64,000 nt of DNA from Sodalis ligni (GCF_016865525.2 NZ_CP075169.1:6200337-6264336), one strand, 5' to 3'; shown: positions 41,061 through 51,641, counted from the stretch's first letter. Program-made: numbers and translations. The notes: generated by a model from the letters alone, not told the origin.

Positions 41061-42284
41061 ATTCTGAAGGCGGAAATCTCCGTTGCGGAAGCACGTCGCG
41101 TCGCGCTTACGGCCCAGGGCTTCAACGGGCTGCATCGCCTGGAGGCTGTCGGCGCGGCTCAGCTGCGCAAGGGCGTTGAAAAGCTCGGTCTACTTCAGAT
41201 CGACAGCGTGAATATTCTAGTGCGCGCGCACTATATGCCGCTCTACTCACGCCTGGGCTCTTACGAACCGGCGCTCCTCGACGCGCTGTCGGCAGCCAAA
41301 CCCAAGCGCTTCTTCGAATATTGGGGACATGAGGCGTCCATGCTGCCCATTGACTGTCAACCACTGCTGCGCTGGCGTATGAACCGCGCGCTTCGCGGCC
41401 AGGGCGTGTGGCGGCAACTCGAGCCCTTTGCCGGGGAGAAGCGGGGCGAGGCCGATGCCCTGCTTGCCCGTATTGAGGCAGAGGGTCCGCTGGCCGCATC
41501 CGATATAGCGGGCAGCCGAGCCGCAAAGGGCATGTGGGTATGGAGCGCCGCCAAGCATGCGCTGGAATGGCTGTTCTGGGCCGGGCTGGTTGCCTCAACC
41601 CACCGCAGGGGCAGCTTTGAGCGGGTCTACGATCTGCCCGAGCGGGTGTTGCCACGGGCTATCCTGCAACTCCCCACGCCAAGCGGCGTTGATGCCCGGC
41701 GGGCGCTTATCGAACGCTCCGGGCGCGCCTTGGGCATCGCGACGGTGGATGACCTGCGTGACTACTATCGCATCCCCGCGCCGGACGCAAGGTTGCCCAT
41801 CGAACAGTTGGTGGAAGAGGGAACCCTCATCCCGGTGCGGGTGCGTGGCTGGCAGCAGCAGGCCTATTTACACAAAGAGGCCCGCGCCGGTCGCAAGCTT
41901 GAGGGCGCGGCACTTCTGTCGCCCTTCGACCCGCTTATATGGCACCGTCCGCGCACCGAGAGGGTATTCGGATTCCGCTATCGCCTTGAAATCTACACGC
42001 CCGCCCATAAGCGCGAGCACGGTTATTACGTACTGCCCTTCCTGCTGGATGGCGCGCTCGTCGCCCGCGTGGACCTGAAGGCGGATCGCAAAACCGGCAC
42101 ACTGCTCGTCCTGCGGGCACATATCGAGCCCGGTGCGCCGCAGTGTACGGTGGAACGACTTATGGGAGAGCTTCACCTGATGGCGTCCTGGCTAGGACTG
42201 TCGAACCTGACCATTGTGCCGGCAGCGGCTGTCCATCCTCTATGTTGCGAGCAAGTCTGTTTTGGCAATATTAGAAACAGTTAA
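41061..42284 (+). CDS. YcaQ-like winged-helix DNA glycosylase family protein
   Basis: Resembles the HTH_42/YcaQ family of interstrand-crosslink DNA glycosylases: LGLLQIDSVNILVRAHYMPL, FFEYWGHEASMLP, SPFDPLIWHRPRTERVFGFR. The N-terminal helices continue in frame from about 41061 (EISVAEARRVALTAQGF), but no ATG is found there; the start may be a rare codon (ATT 41061 or CTG 41064) or a mutated ATG. The first conventional start is GTG 41208. The last ~20 residues do not fit the family. Confidence 0.72.
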   Translation: MLKAEISVAEARRVALTAQGFNGLHRLEAVGAAQLRKGVEKLGLLQIDSVNILVRAHYMPLYSRLGSYEPALLDALSAAKPKRFFEYWGHEASMLPIDCQPLLRWRMNRALRGQGVWRQLEPFAGEKRGEADALLARIEAEGPLAASDIAGSRAAKGMWVWSAAKHALEWLFWAGLVASTHRRGSFERVYDLPERVLPRAILQLPTPSGVDARRALIERSGRALGIATVDDLRDYYRIPAPDARLPIEQLVEEGTLIPVRVRGWQQQAYLHKEARAGRKLEGAALLSPFDPLIWHRPRTERVFGFRYRLEIYTPAHKREHGYYVLPFLLDGALVARVDLKADRKTGTLLVLRAHIEPGAPQCTVERLMGELHLMASWLGLSNLTIVPAAAVHPLCCEQVCFGNIRNS

Positions 42285-42629
42285 GGAACCATTTAGTCTC
42301 AGGATGGCACTCTACAGCTTCATTCTTTTGCTGTGTGCCATGGATGGGCAAGTGAATCGGTCGGGCTGTCAGGTCCGGCCTTTTTTTTCAACCCGCCAGG
42401 TCTGTTTGCGGTGTCATGCCCTTTCGAGTGACGAGCAGAAGTTGCGCGTGTAGATAACGCCATAAACCGACTGCATAGCCAACATTTCAAGGGATATCAG
42501 TTAATGGCCGTCGATACCAAAAGACGAAACATAGTGATGTTCGTTATGTTCCATTAGCTGTAACAATCTCGGATGGACAAAAAGCTTTTCTTTCCCAACC
42601 GCCATCTTGTTCGTTCATGTACGGATTTT
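42285..42629. other. Gap between convergent genes, with terminator
   Basis: At about 42359-42388 a GGTCGG / CCGGCC stem followed by eight T is a likely terminator for the YcaQ-like gene. The rest shows nothing else. Confidence 0.55.
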
Positions 42630-44003
42630 TCATTTTTCAGGGAGCCATCGCCAGACCACCAGCGCCAGCAGGAGATGAACCAGCGCTGAAACCAGCATCA
42701 GCATCGCCAAAGGCGAGACGATAAGCGAAAATACCAGGCCGGTCAGGGCGATACCCATCAGCGACCCCAGCTGACGCAGCGTGGTGTGTACCGCAGAGGC
42801 GGAAGCCACCATCGCTAAAGGCGCTCGGTGCAAGACGGTGGATGTCATCGGCGGCACGACAAAGGCGGCGCCTCCGGCCAAGAGTGCCATAGCGATAATC
42901 ACCAAAGGGGTGATGTGATCTGCTAAAAACAGCATGCCAAGATAGCCGCAGGCGCTTAGCGCTAATCCGGTGATCATCTGTTTTTTGCCCCCCCAATGCG
43001 CCATCAACCGACCGGAGAGTAAATTGCCGGCCATCAGGCAAAGCGCCAACGGCAGCAGCGCCATACCCGTACGCAAAGGGGAAAGGTGCAAATGGTGCTG
43101 CAATTCCAGGCTCATGGCATAGATGCCGCCGAAGTAACATACGTTAATCATCATGCCGGTGAGATTGGCGATGGTAAACCCGGCATCCTGAAACAGGGAC
43201 TGCGGGACCAGCGGAGAAACGGCGCGTCGTTCCACCATGATAAAGCCTGCCGCGCCCGCCAGGGAAATCCCTGCGGCAAGTTCGATCAAGCTGCTGGCCC
43301 ATCCCAGCGCAGGCAGTTCTATCAGCAGATAACTCAACGCGGTCAGCGTCGTTATACCGAGCATTTGTCCCGCCATATCAAAATCCCGCTCGCGGCCGCC
43401 GTGAACTCGGGGCAACAGACGAAACGCCGCCAGCAGGCCGCACAGACCGATGGGAATATTGATCAAAAAAACGCTGCGCCAGCCGAAAAAATTGACCAGA
43501 AAACCCCCCAATATTGGCCCCGCCGCGGCGGCAAGGGAAACGACGGCGCCAAACAGGCCAATATTTCGTTGCCGGAGCGCATTGTCTAGCCAGATAAGAG
43601 GCATAAGCGCAAAGGATGCGGGAATAAATAACGCCGCGCCCATGCCCTGGATCAGCCTCAGCATAATCAATTGGCCGATTGAATGGGCCAGACCACACCC
43701 CAATGACGCGCCGATAAACAGCAGCAGGCCAAGCATCCATATACGACGGGTGCCGTGGCGATCGGCCAGCGCACCGGCGGACAGCATCAGGCCGGTCAGC
43801 GTCAGATTGTAAGCGTCCACTGCCCAGGTAATGCCCGCTACCGTCGTTCGCAGCTCAGACTGTATGCTGGCGATAGCGATATTAATCACATTAACATCCA
43901 GAATCGCCATAAACATGCCGGCGCAGAGCACCAGCAAAACGGCAAATTGCCTCCTTTGGGCGGGAGTTTCGCCGCCGTTAGCTATAACTCTCGCTTCGTT
44001 CAT
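42630..44003 (-). CDS. DHA2-type MFS multidrug exporter
   Basis: 457-residue polytopic protein of the EmrB/QacA group: motif ADRHGTRRIW between helices 2 and 3, LIQGMGAALFIPASFALM (motif around helix 4) and GPILGGFLVNFFGWRSVFLI (motif C, antiporter signature). Fourteen or so hydrophobic segments are visible. Likely exports drugs or toxic metabolites by proton antiport. Divergent from a LysR gene 108 bases away, probably its regulator. Confidence 0.88.
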   Translation of the reverse strand: MNEARVIANGGETPAQRRQFAVLLVLCAGMFMAILDVNVINIAIASIQSELRTTVAGITWAVDAYNLTLTGLMLSAGALADRHGTRRIWMLGLLLFIGASLGCGLAHSIGQLIMLRLIQGMGAALFIPASFALMPLIWLDNALRQRNIGLFGAVVSLAAAAGPILGGFLVNFFGWRSVFLINIPIGLCGLLAAFRLLPRVHGGRERDFDMAGQMLGITTLTALSYLLIELPALGWASSLIELAAGISLAGAAGFIMVERRAVSPLVPQSLFQDAGFTIANLTGMMINVCYFGGIYAMSLELQHHLHLSPLRTGMALLPLALCLMAGNLLSGRLMAHWGGKKQMITGLALSACGYLGMLFLADHITPLVIIAMALLAGGAAFVVPPMTSTVLHRAPLAMVASASAVHTTLRQLGSLMGIALTGLVFSLIVSPLAMLMLVSALVHLLLALVVWRWLPEK

Positions 44004-44111
44004 GGTTTATTCCTTCTGTTTCCTTGTCTGCCATGAGTGTAAAGAGGAATCAGCGGGCTTAAAATGCAGCAAGAATCAGGTCAGGTGCGGCAAAAATGCA
44101 GCGGGGGAGAA

Positions 44112-44981
44112 ATGAACTGGGATAATACGCGTTATTTATTGGCTATCGCCCGCACCGGCAGCCTGCGTGCGGCGGCGGCCAGCCTCGGCGTCGATCAGGC
44201 CACCGTTGCCCGTCGCCTGCGCACGCTGGAGCAGGAATTAAACATCGGCCTGTTTACCCGCCATCCCGAGGGTTATAGCCTGACGGCCGCCGGTAGGTTA
44301 TTGGTGCCGGAAGCGGAAAAGATGGAAGCCGCCGCGGCGGCAATGGGGCGCAAAACCATCGGTTTGGACACAACCTTGGCCGGCACGGTGCATATTGCCT
44401 CAACGGAAACGTTGGCGCGCTGTTTTTTACTGCCGGCACTGCGGGAATTGCGCCAGTCGTCTCCCGGTATTACCGTAACGCTCTCCACCGCACCCGCGCT
44501 GTTGGATATTAAACGCGGCGAAGCCGACCTGGCGGTGCGCAGCGCGCGTCCGACGGACGGCAGCTTGATTATCCGTCGGCTGGCCACCGTGCGGATGGGG
44601 TTGTACGCCTCGGCGGAGTATGTTTCCAGGCACGGCCTGCCGGTAGCCGGCAGCGCCTTTGCGGGACATGAGCTGGTCATGTTTCCCCGTGACGTGCTGC
44701 CCCAGTATTGGCAGGAATTGTGTGGCGAACCCTTGACCAACGGCAATATCGTTATGGAAACCGCCTCGCAATTGCTGATGATTGAAGCGGTCAGGCAAGG
44801 AATGGGGATCAGTATGATGGCGCAAGAAATAGTGGAAAGATGCTGCCCCGAACTGGTCAACGTGATGCCGTCCCGCAGCGACTCCGCCGATATCTGGCTG
44901 GTGGTCAATCCTGATGTCTGGTCTGCGGGGCGCGTCCGTGTGGTAATAGAGGCGATTAAGGACGCTTTTGGCTCGCGGTAA
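44112..44981 (+). CDS. LysR-family transcriptional regulator
   Basis: 289 residues from ATG 44112, which follows GGGGGAGA; upstream in-frame codons lack support. N-terminal helix-turn-helix TGSLRAAAASLGVDQATVAR and RLRTLEQELNIGLF at residues 13-47, then the effector-binding domain. Its divergent place beside the MFS exporter suggests it controls that gene. Inducer unknown. Confidence 0.9.
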   Translation: MNWDNTRYLLAIARTGSLRAAAASLGVDQATVARRLRTLEQELNIGLFTRHPEGYSLTAAGRLLVPEAEKMEAAAAAMGRKTIGLDTTLAGTVHIASTETLARCFLLPALRELRQSSPGITVTLSTAPALLDIKRGEADLAVRSARPTDGSLIIRRLATVRMGLYASAEYVSRHGLPVAGSAFAGHELVMFPRDVLPQYWQELCGEPLTNGNIVMETASQLLMIEAVRQGMGISMMAQEIVERCCPELVNVMPSRSDSADIWLVVNPDVWSAGRVRVVIEAIKDAFGSR

Positions 44982-45292
44982 GTGAATGTGAATGAGATTT
45001 TATAATGGCAAGGCAAGTATAAAGGGTTCCCTAGCGGCTCCCGACGTTGTCGAATCCGCCATGCCCGCGTCAGAATTTGCCGCGTCTCGTTTGACATCGG
45101 TTCCCGGCTTGGATTTGAATTATTCCACCATGATCCCCATACCTTTACCCGCCCATATTAAAAGGTAGGCCTGGAATTAGGTTTAAGACTGATGGCGGGT
45201 ATGGAACACCAAGATACTAATACAGGAAAAGGCTAAGCGTATAAGGGGTAAAACGGCCGGCCATAAAAACGGGCTGATTAAGATAAATCTAA
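44982..45292. other. Intergenic region with inverted repeat
   Basis: No gene seen. An inverted repeat GGCTGATTA / TAATCAGCC (45272-45298) overlaps the stop region of the next small minus-strand gene and may terminate it. Confidence 0.5.
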
Positions 45293-45490
45293 TCAGCCGC
45301 TGGAATGCCGTACCAGGCGTGGTCTATAAGTCATTATTTCTTGGTGCTGCCTTTTCCTTTGACTTATCGCCCTTTTATCATCACTTTTATCCTTACCGGA
45401 TGCCTTTGCTTTTTCCGCCGGCTTCTCTTTTGCAGGCGCCTTTTCCTTTGTTGGAGCAAACGCTCTCTTACCTTCTTGATATATAGTCAT
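45293..45490 (-). CDS. Small lysine/alanine/glutamate-rich protein
   Basis: 65 residues from an ATG with GGAG seven bases upstream. The central part KEKAPAKEKPAEKAKASGKD is low-complexity and highly charged, without a known domain; the C-terminus is RPRLVRHSSG. It has a good ribosome site, so it may be real, but composition alone cannot show it. Confidence 0.5.
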   Translation of the reverse strand: MTIYQEGKRAFAPTKEKAPAKEKPAEKAKASGKDKSDDKRAISQRKRQHQEIMTYRPRLVRHSSG

Positions 45491-46009
45491 TTTAACTCCA
45501 AAATAATACGTAAAAGTTAGGGTAAGGTATAAATTAAAATGCTTTTAGCATATAATCAACACTATGCATTTTATTCGCACTTACTTAAATAAGTTTAGTC
45601 ATAGAGTGAGCTTATACAAATTTATTTTGCGATCTATTTAACACTATGCAGCATTGACGGATTTATTTTCTCGATTAACGTCACAGGTTTCTATACTTGC
45701 CGCTTTCAGTTCGAGTTTGCCGTCAACCACTTCGTCAATATAGGAAATGAGTAATGGTTCTTTCCCCAACGCTCGGGGAAACGCCGTTATGGCGAAGGCC
45801 TGAACTTAGGTAAAGTATGCTGAAAAATTTGCCAATCAAGGCCATTGCCGCGCTTCATCGGGCTAATGACATCAGCTTACAAATCAGCGGGAACGACGCA
45901 TTGCGTTCAGGAAAATTCCGTTGCAGCATGCAGACTCGGTATAATGCCGGCGACTCTATTGCCACCGGGTTTTAGAGCCGTGCCCTTGCCCCTAAAAGAG
46001 CATTTCAAT
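45491..46009. other. Long gap upstream of ubiD-type gene, possible relic
   Basis: On the minus strand 45640-45760 reads YIDEVVDGKLELKAASIET, perhaps the tail of a lost gene. No intact gene is seen. The promoter of the UbiD-type gene should lie here. Confidence 0.4.
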
Positions 46010-47665
46010 ATGAATGGCGCAGAATCAGTAAGCAAGACGATGAGCCTCGATTTCCAGAGCCACCTTGCGGAACTTGAGGCCCAAGGTCTGCTTGTTCGCA
46101 TCGATCGACCCATCAATAAAGATACCGAGCTGCACCCTTTGGTTCGTTGCCAGTTTATCGGCGGGATCGCCGAGGACGACCGCCGGGCTTTTCTTTTTAC
46201 CCACGTCGTCGATGCCGCCGGCCGCCGCTACGACATGCCGGTGGCGGTGGGCGCCTTTGCCGCGTCGCCGCGTATTTATGGACTGGGCATTGGCCGGACT
46301 CTGGAAGATATCGGCGCCGACTGGCTAAATGCCATCAAAAATCCCATCACGCCGGTTACGGTCACTGCGCCGCCTTGCCAGGAAATCATCATCACGGGTG
46401 ACGAGCTCAAGCGTCCCGGCGGCGGGCTGGCAGCGCTGCCGGTACCGGTTTCAACGCCGGGCTTTGACGCCGCGCCGTATCTCACCGCAACCCTGTGCAT
46501 TACCGCCGATCCTGATAGCGGGGTGCGCAATATCGGCACCTATCGGGCCGCCCTGAAAAGCACCAACCGGTTGGGGGTGCGGATGTCGTCACGCATCGGC
46601 GGCGCCGGCGGCTATCTACACTGGTGCAAATACCGCGATCGGGGAGAACGGATGCCCTGCGCCATTGTTATCGGCGCCGCTCCGGTGGTGATGTATACCG
46701 GCCCGGAAAAGCTGGCTATTGATCAGGATGAACTGTCGGTGGCCGGCGCCCTGGCCGGCACGGCAATAAGGACCGCACGGGGTGTGACGGTGGACCTTGA
46801 AGTCCCCGCCGACGCTGAGATTGTCATTGAAGGGCTAATCGATACCGACCTGCTTGAGCCGGAAGGGCCGTTTGGCGAGAGCAACGGCTATGTCGCCCTG
46901 GAGGATTTCAATATGTCCATGGAAGTGACCGCCATCACGCACCGGCGATCAGCCGTTTTTGCCTCTATGATAAGCCAGGTGTCTCCCAGCGAATCCAGCG
47001 TTATCAAAAAGCTGGCCCTGGAACCTCTGTTCCTGAACCACCTGCGCGAGCATCTGTCCCTGAAAAGCGCTTTGCGGGTGGTGATGCATGAGCCGCTGAG
47101 CAATCTGCGGCCGATCATCTTTGTCCAATTTGCCAATAACACGCCCAAAAGCGAAATCTGGCGGGGCCTGCAGGGCACAGCCGCCCGGCAGGCCGACAGC
47201 GGCAAAATGGTTATCGCCGTGAGCGAGGATATCGAACCGGAACATACGGACGCGGTAATGTGGTCTCTGGCCTATCGCTGTAATCCCATTGAAGACGTGC
47301 ATATCGAGCCCTACCGTTCCGGCGGGCATTCGCCCAAATCGGGACCGGCCCACGCCGATTCCACCCTGCTTATCGATGCGACGCTTAAATATCCCATGGC
47401 GCCCCTCGCGCTGCCGGGGCGGGAATATATGGAACGGGCGCAGACGCTGTGGCGGGAACTCGGTCTGCCCGCCCTCACCCCGCGTTCACCCTGGTATGGG
47501 TATTCCATGGGAGACTGGAATGATATCTGGCAAGATTTCGCCCGCAATGCCGTCGCGGGAGAGTGGTCGAAAAACGGCGAGAATACCTGGCAACGGAGGC
47601 GTGGCGGACTGACGCCGGAAACACCGGCGCGTTTGGTGGAGACCGAAAAGAAGCCCAATAAATAG
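46010..47665 (+). CDS. UbiD-family decarboxylase
   Basis: 551 residues from ATG 46010. UbiD-family signatures: LVRIDRPINKDTELHPLVRC near the start, RNIGTYRAALKSTNRLGVRM, GPFGESNGYVAL (the EXnE-type acid cluster) and THRRSAVFASMI. These enzymes need prenylated FMN supplied by a UbiX protein and decarboxylate aromatic or unsaturated acids. It stands alone, with no ubiX beside it, and is not the respiratory ubiD context. Substrate unknown. The frame open from 45845 adds 55 residues without support. Confidence 0.85.
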   Translation: MNGAESVSKTMSLDFQSHLAELEAQGLLVRIDRPINKDTELHPLVRCQFIGGIAEDDRRAFLFTHVVDAAGRRYDMPVAVGAFAASPRIYGLGIGRTLEDIGADWLNAIKNPITPVTVTAPPCQEIIITGDELKRPGGGLAALPVPVSTPGFDAAPYLTATLCITADPDSGVRNIGTYRAALKSTNRLGVRMSSRIGGAGGYLHWCKYRDRGERMPCAIVIGAAPVVMYTGPEKLAIDQDELSVAGALAGTAIRTARGVTVDLEVPADAEIVIEGLIDTDLLEPEGPFGESNGYVALEDFNMSMEVTAITHRRSAVFASMISQVSPSESSVIKKLALEPLFLNHLREHLSLKSALRVVMHEPLSNLRPIIFVQFANNTPKSEIWRGLQGTAARQADSGKMVIAVSEDIEPEHTDAVMWSLAYRCNPIEDVHIEPYRSGGHSPKSGPAHADSTLLIDATLKYPMAPLALPGREYMERAQTLWRELGLPALTPRSPWYGYSMGDWNDIWQDFARNAVAGEWSKNGENTWQRRRGGLTPETPARLVETEKKPNK

Positions 47666-47764
47666 GCGCTGCCTTTTATATGCAACCTGATCGCTAGCCT
47701 TTGCATTGGACAAAATGACACATCCCTATGTGCGATATTGATACAACGCCGTCCCATGGCGATT

Positions 47765-48637
47765 TTATCTATTGATCCTGCGCTTTATCGCCTGGCTATC
47801 CGCCTTATGCACCAGAGGCGATACACGTTCAAAGTGCGAATAGCCGATAATGGTATAGAGAATATCGGTAATCATCAGTTGGGACAGTCGGCCGGTCATG
47901 GAATCACTGGAAAAAACCGTGGTTTTCGCCGAGTAGGTCAATGTCAGGTCGGCAATTCTAGCCAGGGGTGAAAAGGGATCGTGGGTCATGGCCATCGTCC
48001 TGGCTCCGGCCTGGGCGGCGCTGCTAATAGCCGCCACCACCGGTTCGCTTCTGCCGGTATGGCTGATACCCATGGCCAGATCGCCGCTTTTTAACCCCGC
48101 CGATGAAATCATCATCAGATCGTTATCGGAATAACATGCCACCGGCAACCCCAGCTTGAGGAATTTATGGCGTATATCAATGCAGACCGTGGCGCTTCCC
48201 CCGATTCCGTAAATATCAATCCTGCCGGCCTGGGCAATAGACTGCGCCGCCGCCAGCAGCGCGTCGATATTTAACATTTTTTGGGTATCGGTCATGGACT
48301 GAGTGGTGGCCGCCACCAGCTTATCCCGTATAACGCCGACCTCATCGCTGACGTTTAAATCCTCCCCCGATGCAGGCGGCGGAATCAACACCAGGTCCTT
48401 GGCAAGCCACACGCGCAGCTGTGAGTAACCACTGTAACCGCTGTTTTGCGCCAGTCGGGTCACCGTGGCGACGCTGACCTCAGCCGCCGCGGCCAATTCC
48501 GAAATAGTGCAATGAATGGCGCTGTCGGCGTGGGATAGGATGTAATCCGCCAGTTTTCTCTCGGTGGGCGTCAATGAGGAACGGACAGTTTCCAAACGAA
48601 GACGAACTTTTTCCAAAGGCACCAGAATGTCACTCAT
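47765..48637 (-). CDS. RpiR/MurR-family regulator
   Basis: 290 residues from ATG 48637: an N-terminal HTH_6 domain (ERKLADYILSHADSAIHCTI, then VSVATVTRLAQNSGYSGYSQ) and a C-terminal SIS sugar-phosphate-binding domain (IYGIGGSATVCIDIRHKF, GISHTGRSEPVV). It lies downstream of the kinase/permease/isomerase/dehydrogenase genes on the same strand and is the likely regulator of that operon, sensing a phosphorylated sugar or sugar acid. Confidence 0.88.
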   Translation of the reverse strand: MSDILVPLEKVRLRLETVRSSLTPTERKLADYILSHADSAIHCTISELAAAAEVSVATVTRLAQNSGYSGYSQLRVWLAKDLVLIPPPASGEDLNVSDEVGVIRDKLVAATTQSMTDTQKMLNIDALLAAAQSIAQAGRIDIYGIGGSATVCIDIRHKFLKLGLPVACYSDNDLMMISSAGLKSGDLAMGISHTGRSEPVVAAISSAAQAGARTMAMTHDPFSPLARIADLTLTYSAKTTVFSSDSMTGRLSQLMITDILYTIIGYSHFERVSPLVHKADSQAIKRRINR

Positions 48638-48754
48638 TGCGGACCGCTCATAGGGTTGAAAAAGGCGATGGAGATAACAGGTCTTCCTGTAGGAAAGAGT
48701 ATAGAAAAAGATAAGAAATATGATTGTGATCGCTTTCGTAACCGGCACTGCTTC

Positions 48755-50238
48755 TTATCGCAATTCCTCCAGCCGTTGTTTTAACATCTCTATCATATGA
48801 TTATCAAAATCCGCCTGCCGTTCAAGGGCGATTTTATATCTCTCATGGGCCCCTGAATTGGGATAAACCGTCCGGTTAACTGGAAATTCAATCTCTTCGC
48901 CCTGGCCCTGTTTTTCCAAAACCAGCAGCGCCGCCCCGCGCAGCGATCCCTCTTCAATGTCTGAGACGTCAAGGGATTCCCCAAGGCAATCGGCGACAAT
49001 CTGCGGCCAGACAGAGGAACGCAAAAAGCCGGCGCCGGTGGCGATAATCCGCCGTTTTCCGGGCCATGCCCGATCCAGCCGGTTTTTCAGGAAGGCAAAA
49101 CGTAAACCGACGCTTTCCAGCATCGCGCGATAAATCTCCACCGCCGTGGTGGCCGCCGTGATACCGCTAATGGCTGCGGTGCGCCCTTCCGACCACTGCG
49201 GGCTGCGGGAACCCAAAAATAGGGCAGCACGCACAGGCCATGGGCATCCGGCGCCAAAGCCGCCACCCGATCATCAATATCGGCTGCGGATTCCTTATCA
49301 AGCAGCTGTCGCGCCCAGGCAGCGGCGTTTCCCCCTTCCGACAAGGCCATACCGCCGGCGAAGCGTTTGTCATCAACGCGATAACACCACAGCCCCGCAT
49401 CAGGCACAGACACACTGTCGGCTTGCCACACCATACGCATGGATCCGCTGGTGCCCAGCATCAATACCAGTGAATCAAGGCTGTTTGCCCCTGCGCCGAT
49501 ATTGGAACAGGCGCCGTCACCCCATGCCGGATACCAAGGGATGGCAGCCAGCCTGGGCCAGCGCTCGCCCCATGGGGCAACCAATCCCCGCAGAGGTTCA
49601 TCGGAGATGGGCGGCAACTGCTCCGGCCTGATGCGGGCGATACCGATAGCCTCACGTGACCACTGTTTTTGATTGAGATCGCACAGCCCGCTGCCTGAGG
49701 CCATGGAAACAGACGTGCCGATGCGGCCGAAGAGGCGAAGAAACAGCAGGTCGGCGGTGGATAACCAATAACGGGTCTGGGCGAACGCCGTTGCATGCTG
49801 TGCCGCCAGCCAGCGCAGACGCGCCGGCCAATAGCTGGAGTGCACCGGACATCCCGTCAAGGCATGGAGACGACGGCCGATGCCGGAGTATTTCAACGCG
49901 GCGGCTTCATGGGCCGATCGGCCGTCCGCCCAGGTGATAATGGGAAAGGTAGCGGCTTGCCGATCGTTTATTCCCGTCAGGCTATGCCAGAACATACTGA
50001 TACCCACTCCGGTAATATTCTGCCGGTCCGGCGTAATGGACATCAGCTCATCCAACGCGCCGAACAGATCGTTAAACAGGGTATCGGCATCCAGGGTCGC
50101 CTTGCCCATGGCGTCGGTGTCCAGACTGTACCCGCGGCGGATACATTCCCCGCTCTGGCGGCCATAACCATCAAACAGGGCTGCACGGAGCGAGGACGAA
50201 CCTATGTCGATAGCCAATACATAAGTGGAATGCGTCAT
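48755..50238 (-). pseudogene. FGGY-family sugar/sugar-acid kinase, one-base frameshift
   Basis: Gluconokinase/xylulokinase-like. N-terminal VLAIDIGSSSLRAALFDGYG (phosphate loop), ISMFWHSLTGI, SMASGSGLCDL, and LMLGTSGSMRM near residue 258; the frame is lost after LCVLPYF. The C-terminal half (GSRSPQWSEGRTAAISGI) is in the next frame. One T added to the five-T run (A5 at 49215-49219 on the plus strand) gives 495 codons, a normal length. The gene would phosphorylate the imported substrate. Confidence 0.85.
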
Positions 50239-50247
50239 GCTAACCTC

Positions 50248-51558
50248 TTACTGCTTTACCGGCGGCCGGAAAGAGGCCAGCATCACCGCGCCAACCACGA
50301 AGGAAGCGCACAGAAACAGCAAACCGGCCCGCGGCGTCCCGGTCCAGTCCACCAGCATACCGACTATCCATGGGCCGAAGAAACCGCCCAGATTGCCCAC
50401 CGAGTTGATGGCGGCAAGACCGACGGCGGCGGACAGACCTGATAAAAAAGCCGTCGGGATGGTCCACCACACCGCGATATAGCCATAGGCGGCCACGGAT
50501 ATCAGGCACAGCCAGAGCATGGACAGCCAGGTGTTGGTGGTTATGGACAAAAGAAACATACCCACGGCCCCGATAAGAATTACCGTAACCACATGCCATT
50601 TCCGCTCCATAGTCTTATCCGAATGCCAACCGTTGATAAGCATGGCTATCCCCCCCACGACGGTTGGGATCACCACCAGGAAACCAATAACGGTGTTGGA
50701 AAAGTGCGCCTGAAAGCCCTTGATAAGGGTCGGCATCCAGAACGTGATGCCATAAATTGCCATGACAATCCATACATAGGTAACGGCTAAATAAAGAATA
50801 TGTTTATCGCCCAGAATTTTCCACCAATGCATCTGCGGTGGCGTAGAATTCGCGGCTTCGATTTCCAGTTCTTCTTTAACCCAGGACTTTTCCTCGGAGG
50901 AAAGCCATTTAACGTCTTGCGGGGAGTCATTAAGTACAAAAAATGTGGCGATGCCAAGCAGTATGGCAGGAACAGCTTCCAGTAAAATCATCCAGCGCCA
51001 GCCGGAGAAACCCAGCCAATGGATATTATCCATAATGATCCCGCTTAGCGGCGCTCCCAGGCAATTACAAACGATTTGCGCCAGGAAAAATGTGGCCATG
51101 GCGCCGGCGCGGTGACGGCGCGGGAACCAATAGGTCAGATAAAACGCGATACCGGGGAAAAAACCCGCTTCCGCCGCACCCAGCAGGAAACGCAAAATAT
51201 ATAAATGATAAATTCCCGTGGCAAAAGCGGTTAAAAACGCCACGAGGCCCCAGGAGATTAATATACGGGCTATCCACTTTCTTGCACCGAATTTATGTAG
51301 AGCAACATTACTCGGCACTTCAAATATAAAATAGCCAATAAAGAAAATACTGGCCACCATACCGAACTGGCTGCCGGTTATTTTAAGCTCGCCATTCATT
51401 TGCAGCGCGGCATAGCTGATATTGGTACGATCCAAATAGGCGATGGCATACAATATAAGTAAAAAAGGGATAAGCCTCCAGCGCATCTTTTTCAGAGTGG
51501 ATTCTTCGATCTGCGTCATAGCTTGCAGGTTATTTTTTTGGGATATGATCTGGCTCAA
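50248..51558 (-). CDS. MFS sugar-acid permease (ACS family)
   Basis: 436 residues, twelve hydrophobic segments; family blocks YLDRTNISYAALQMNGEL, FIGYFIFEVPSNVALHKFGA and AGFFPGIAFYLTYWFPRRHR. ACS-type permeases carry organic anions such as galactarate, glucarate or gluconate-like acids with protons. A TTG start at 51558 is favoured because AGGAGG lies five bases before it. Ten bases upstream of the kinase gene, in the same operon. Confidence 0.87.
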   Translation of the reverse strand: MSQIISQKNNLQAMTQIEESTLKKMRWRLIPFLLILYAIAYLDRTNISYAALQMNGELKITGSQFGMVASIFFIGYFIFEVPSNVALHKFGARKWIARILISWGLVAFLTAFATGIYHLYILRFLLGAAEAGFFPGIAFYLTYWFPRRHRAGAMATFFLAQIVCNCLGAPLSGIIMDNIHWLGFSGWRWMILLEAVPAILLGIATFFVLNDSPQDVKWLSSEEKSWVKEELEIEAANSTPPQMHWWKILGDKHILYLAVTYVWIVMAIYGITFWMPTLIKGFQAHFSNTVIGFLVVIPTVVGGIAMLINGWHSDKTMERKWHVVTVILIGAVGMFLLSITTNTWLSMLWLCLISVAAYGYIAVWWTIPTAFLSGLSAAVGLAAINSVGNLGGFFGPWIVGMLVDWTGTPRAGLLFLCASFVVGAVMLASFRPPVKQ

Positions 51559-51641
51559 GATATCCTCCTGATATTGTTTTTTTGCAGATAGCTCCCTGAA
51601 TTACATTCAGGGGTAGGGTTGGTAAAACATTCAATTATTAT

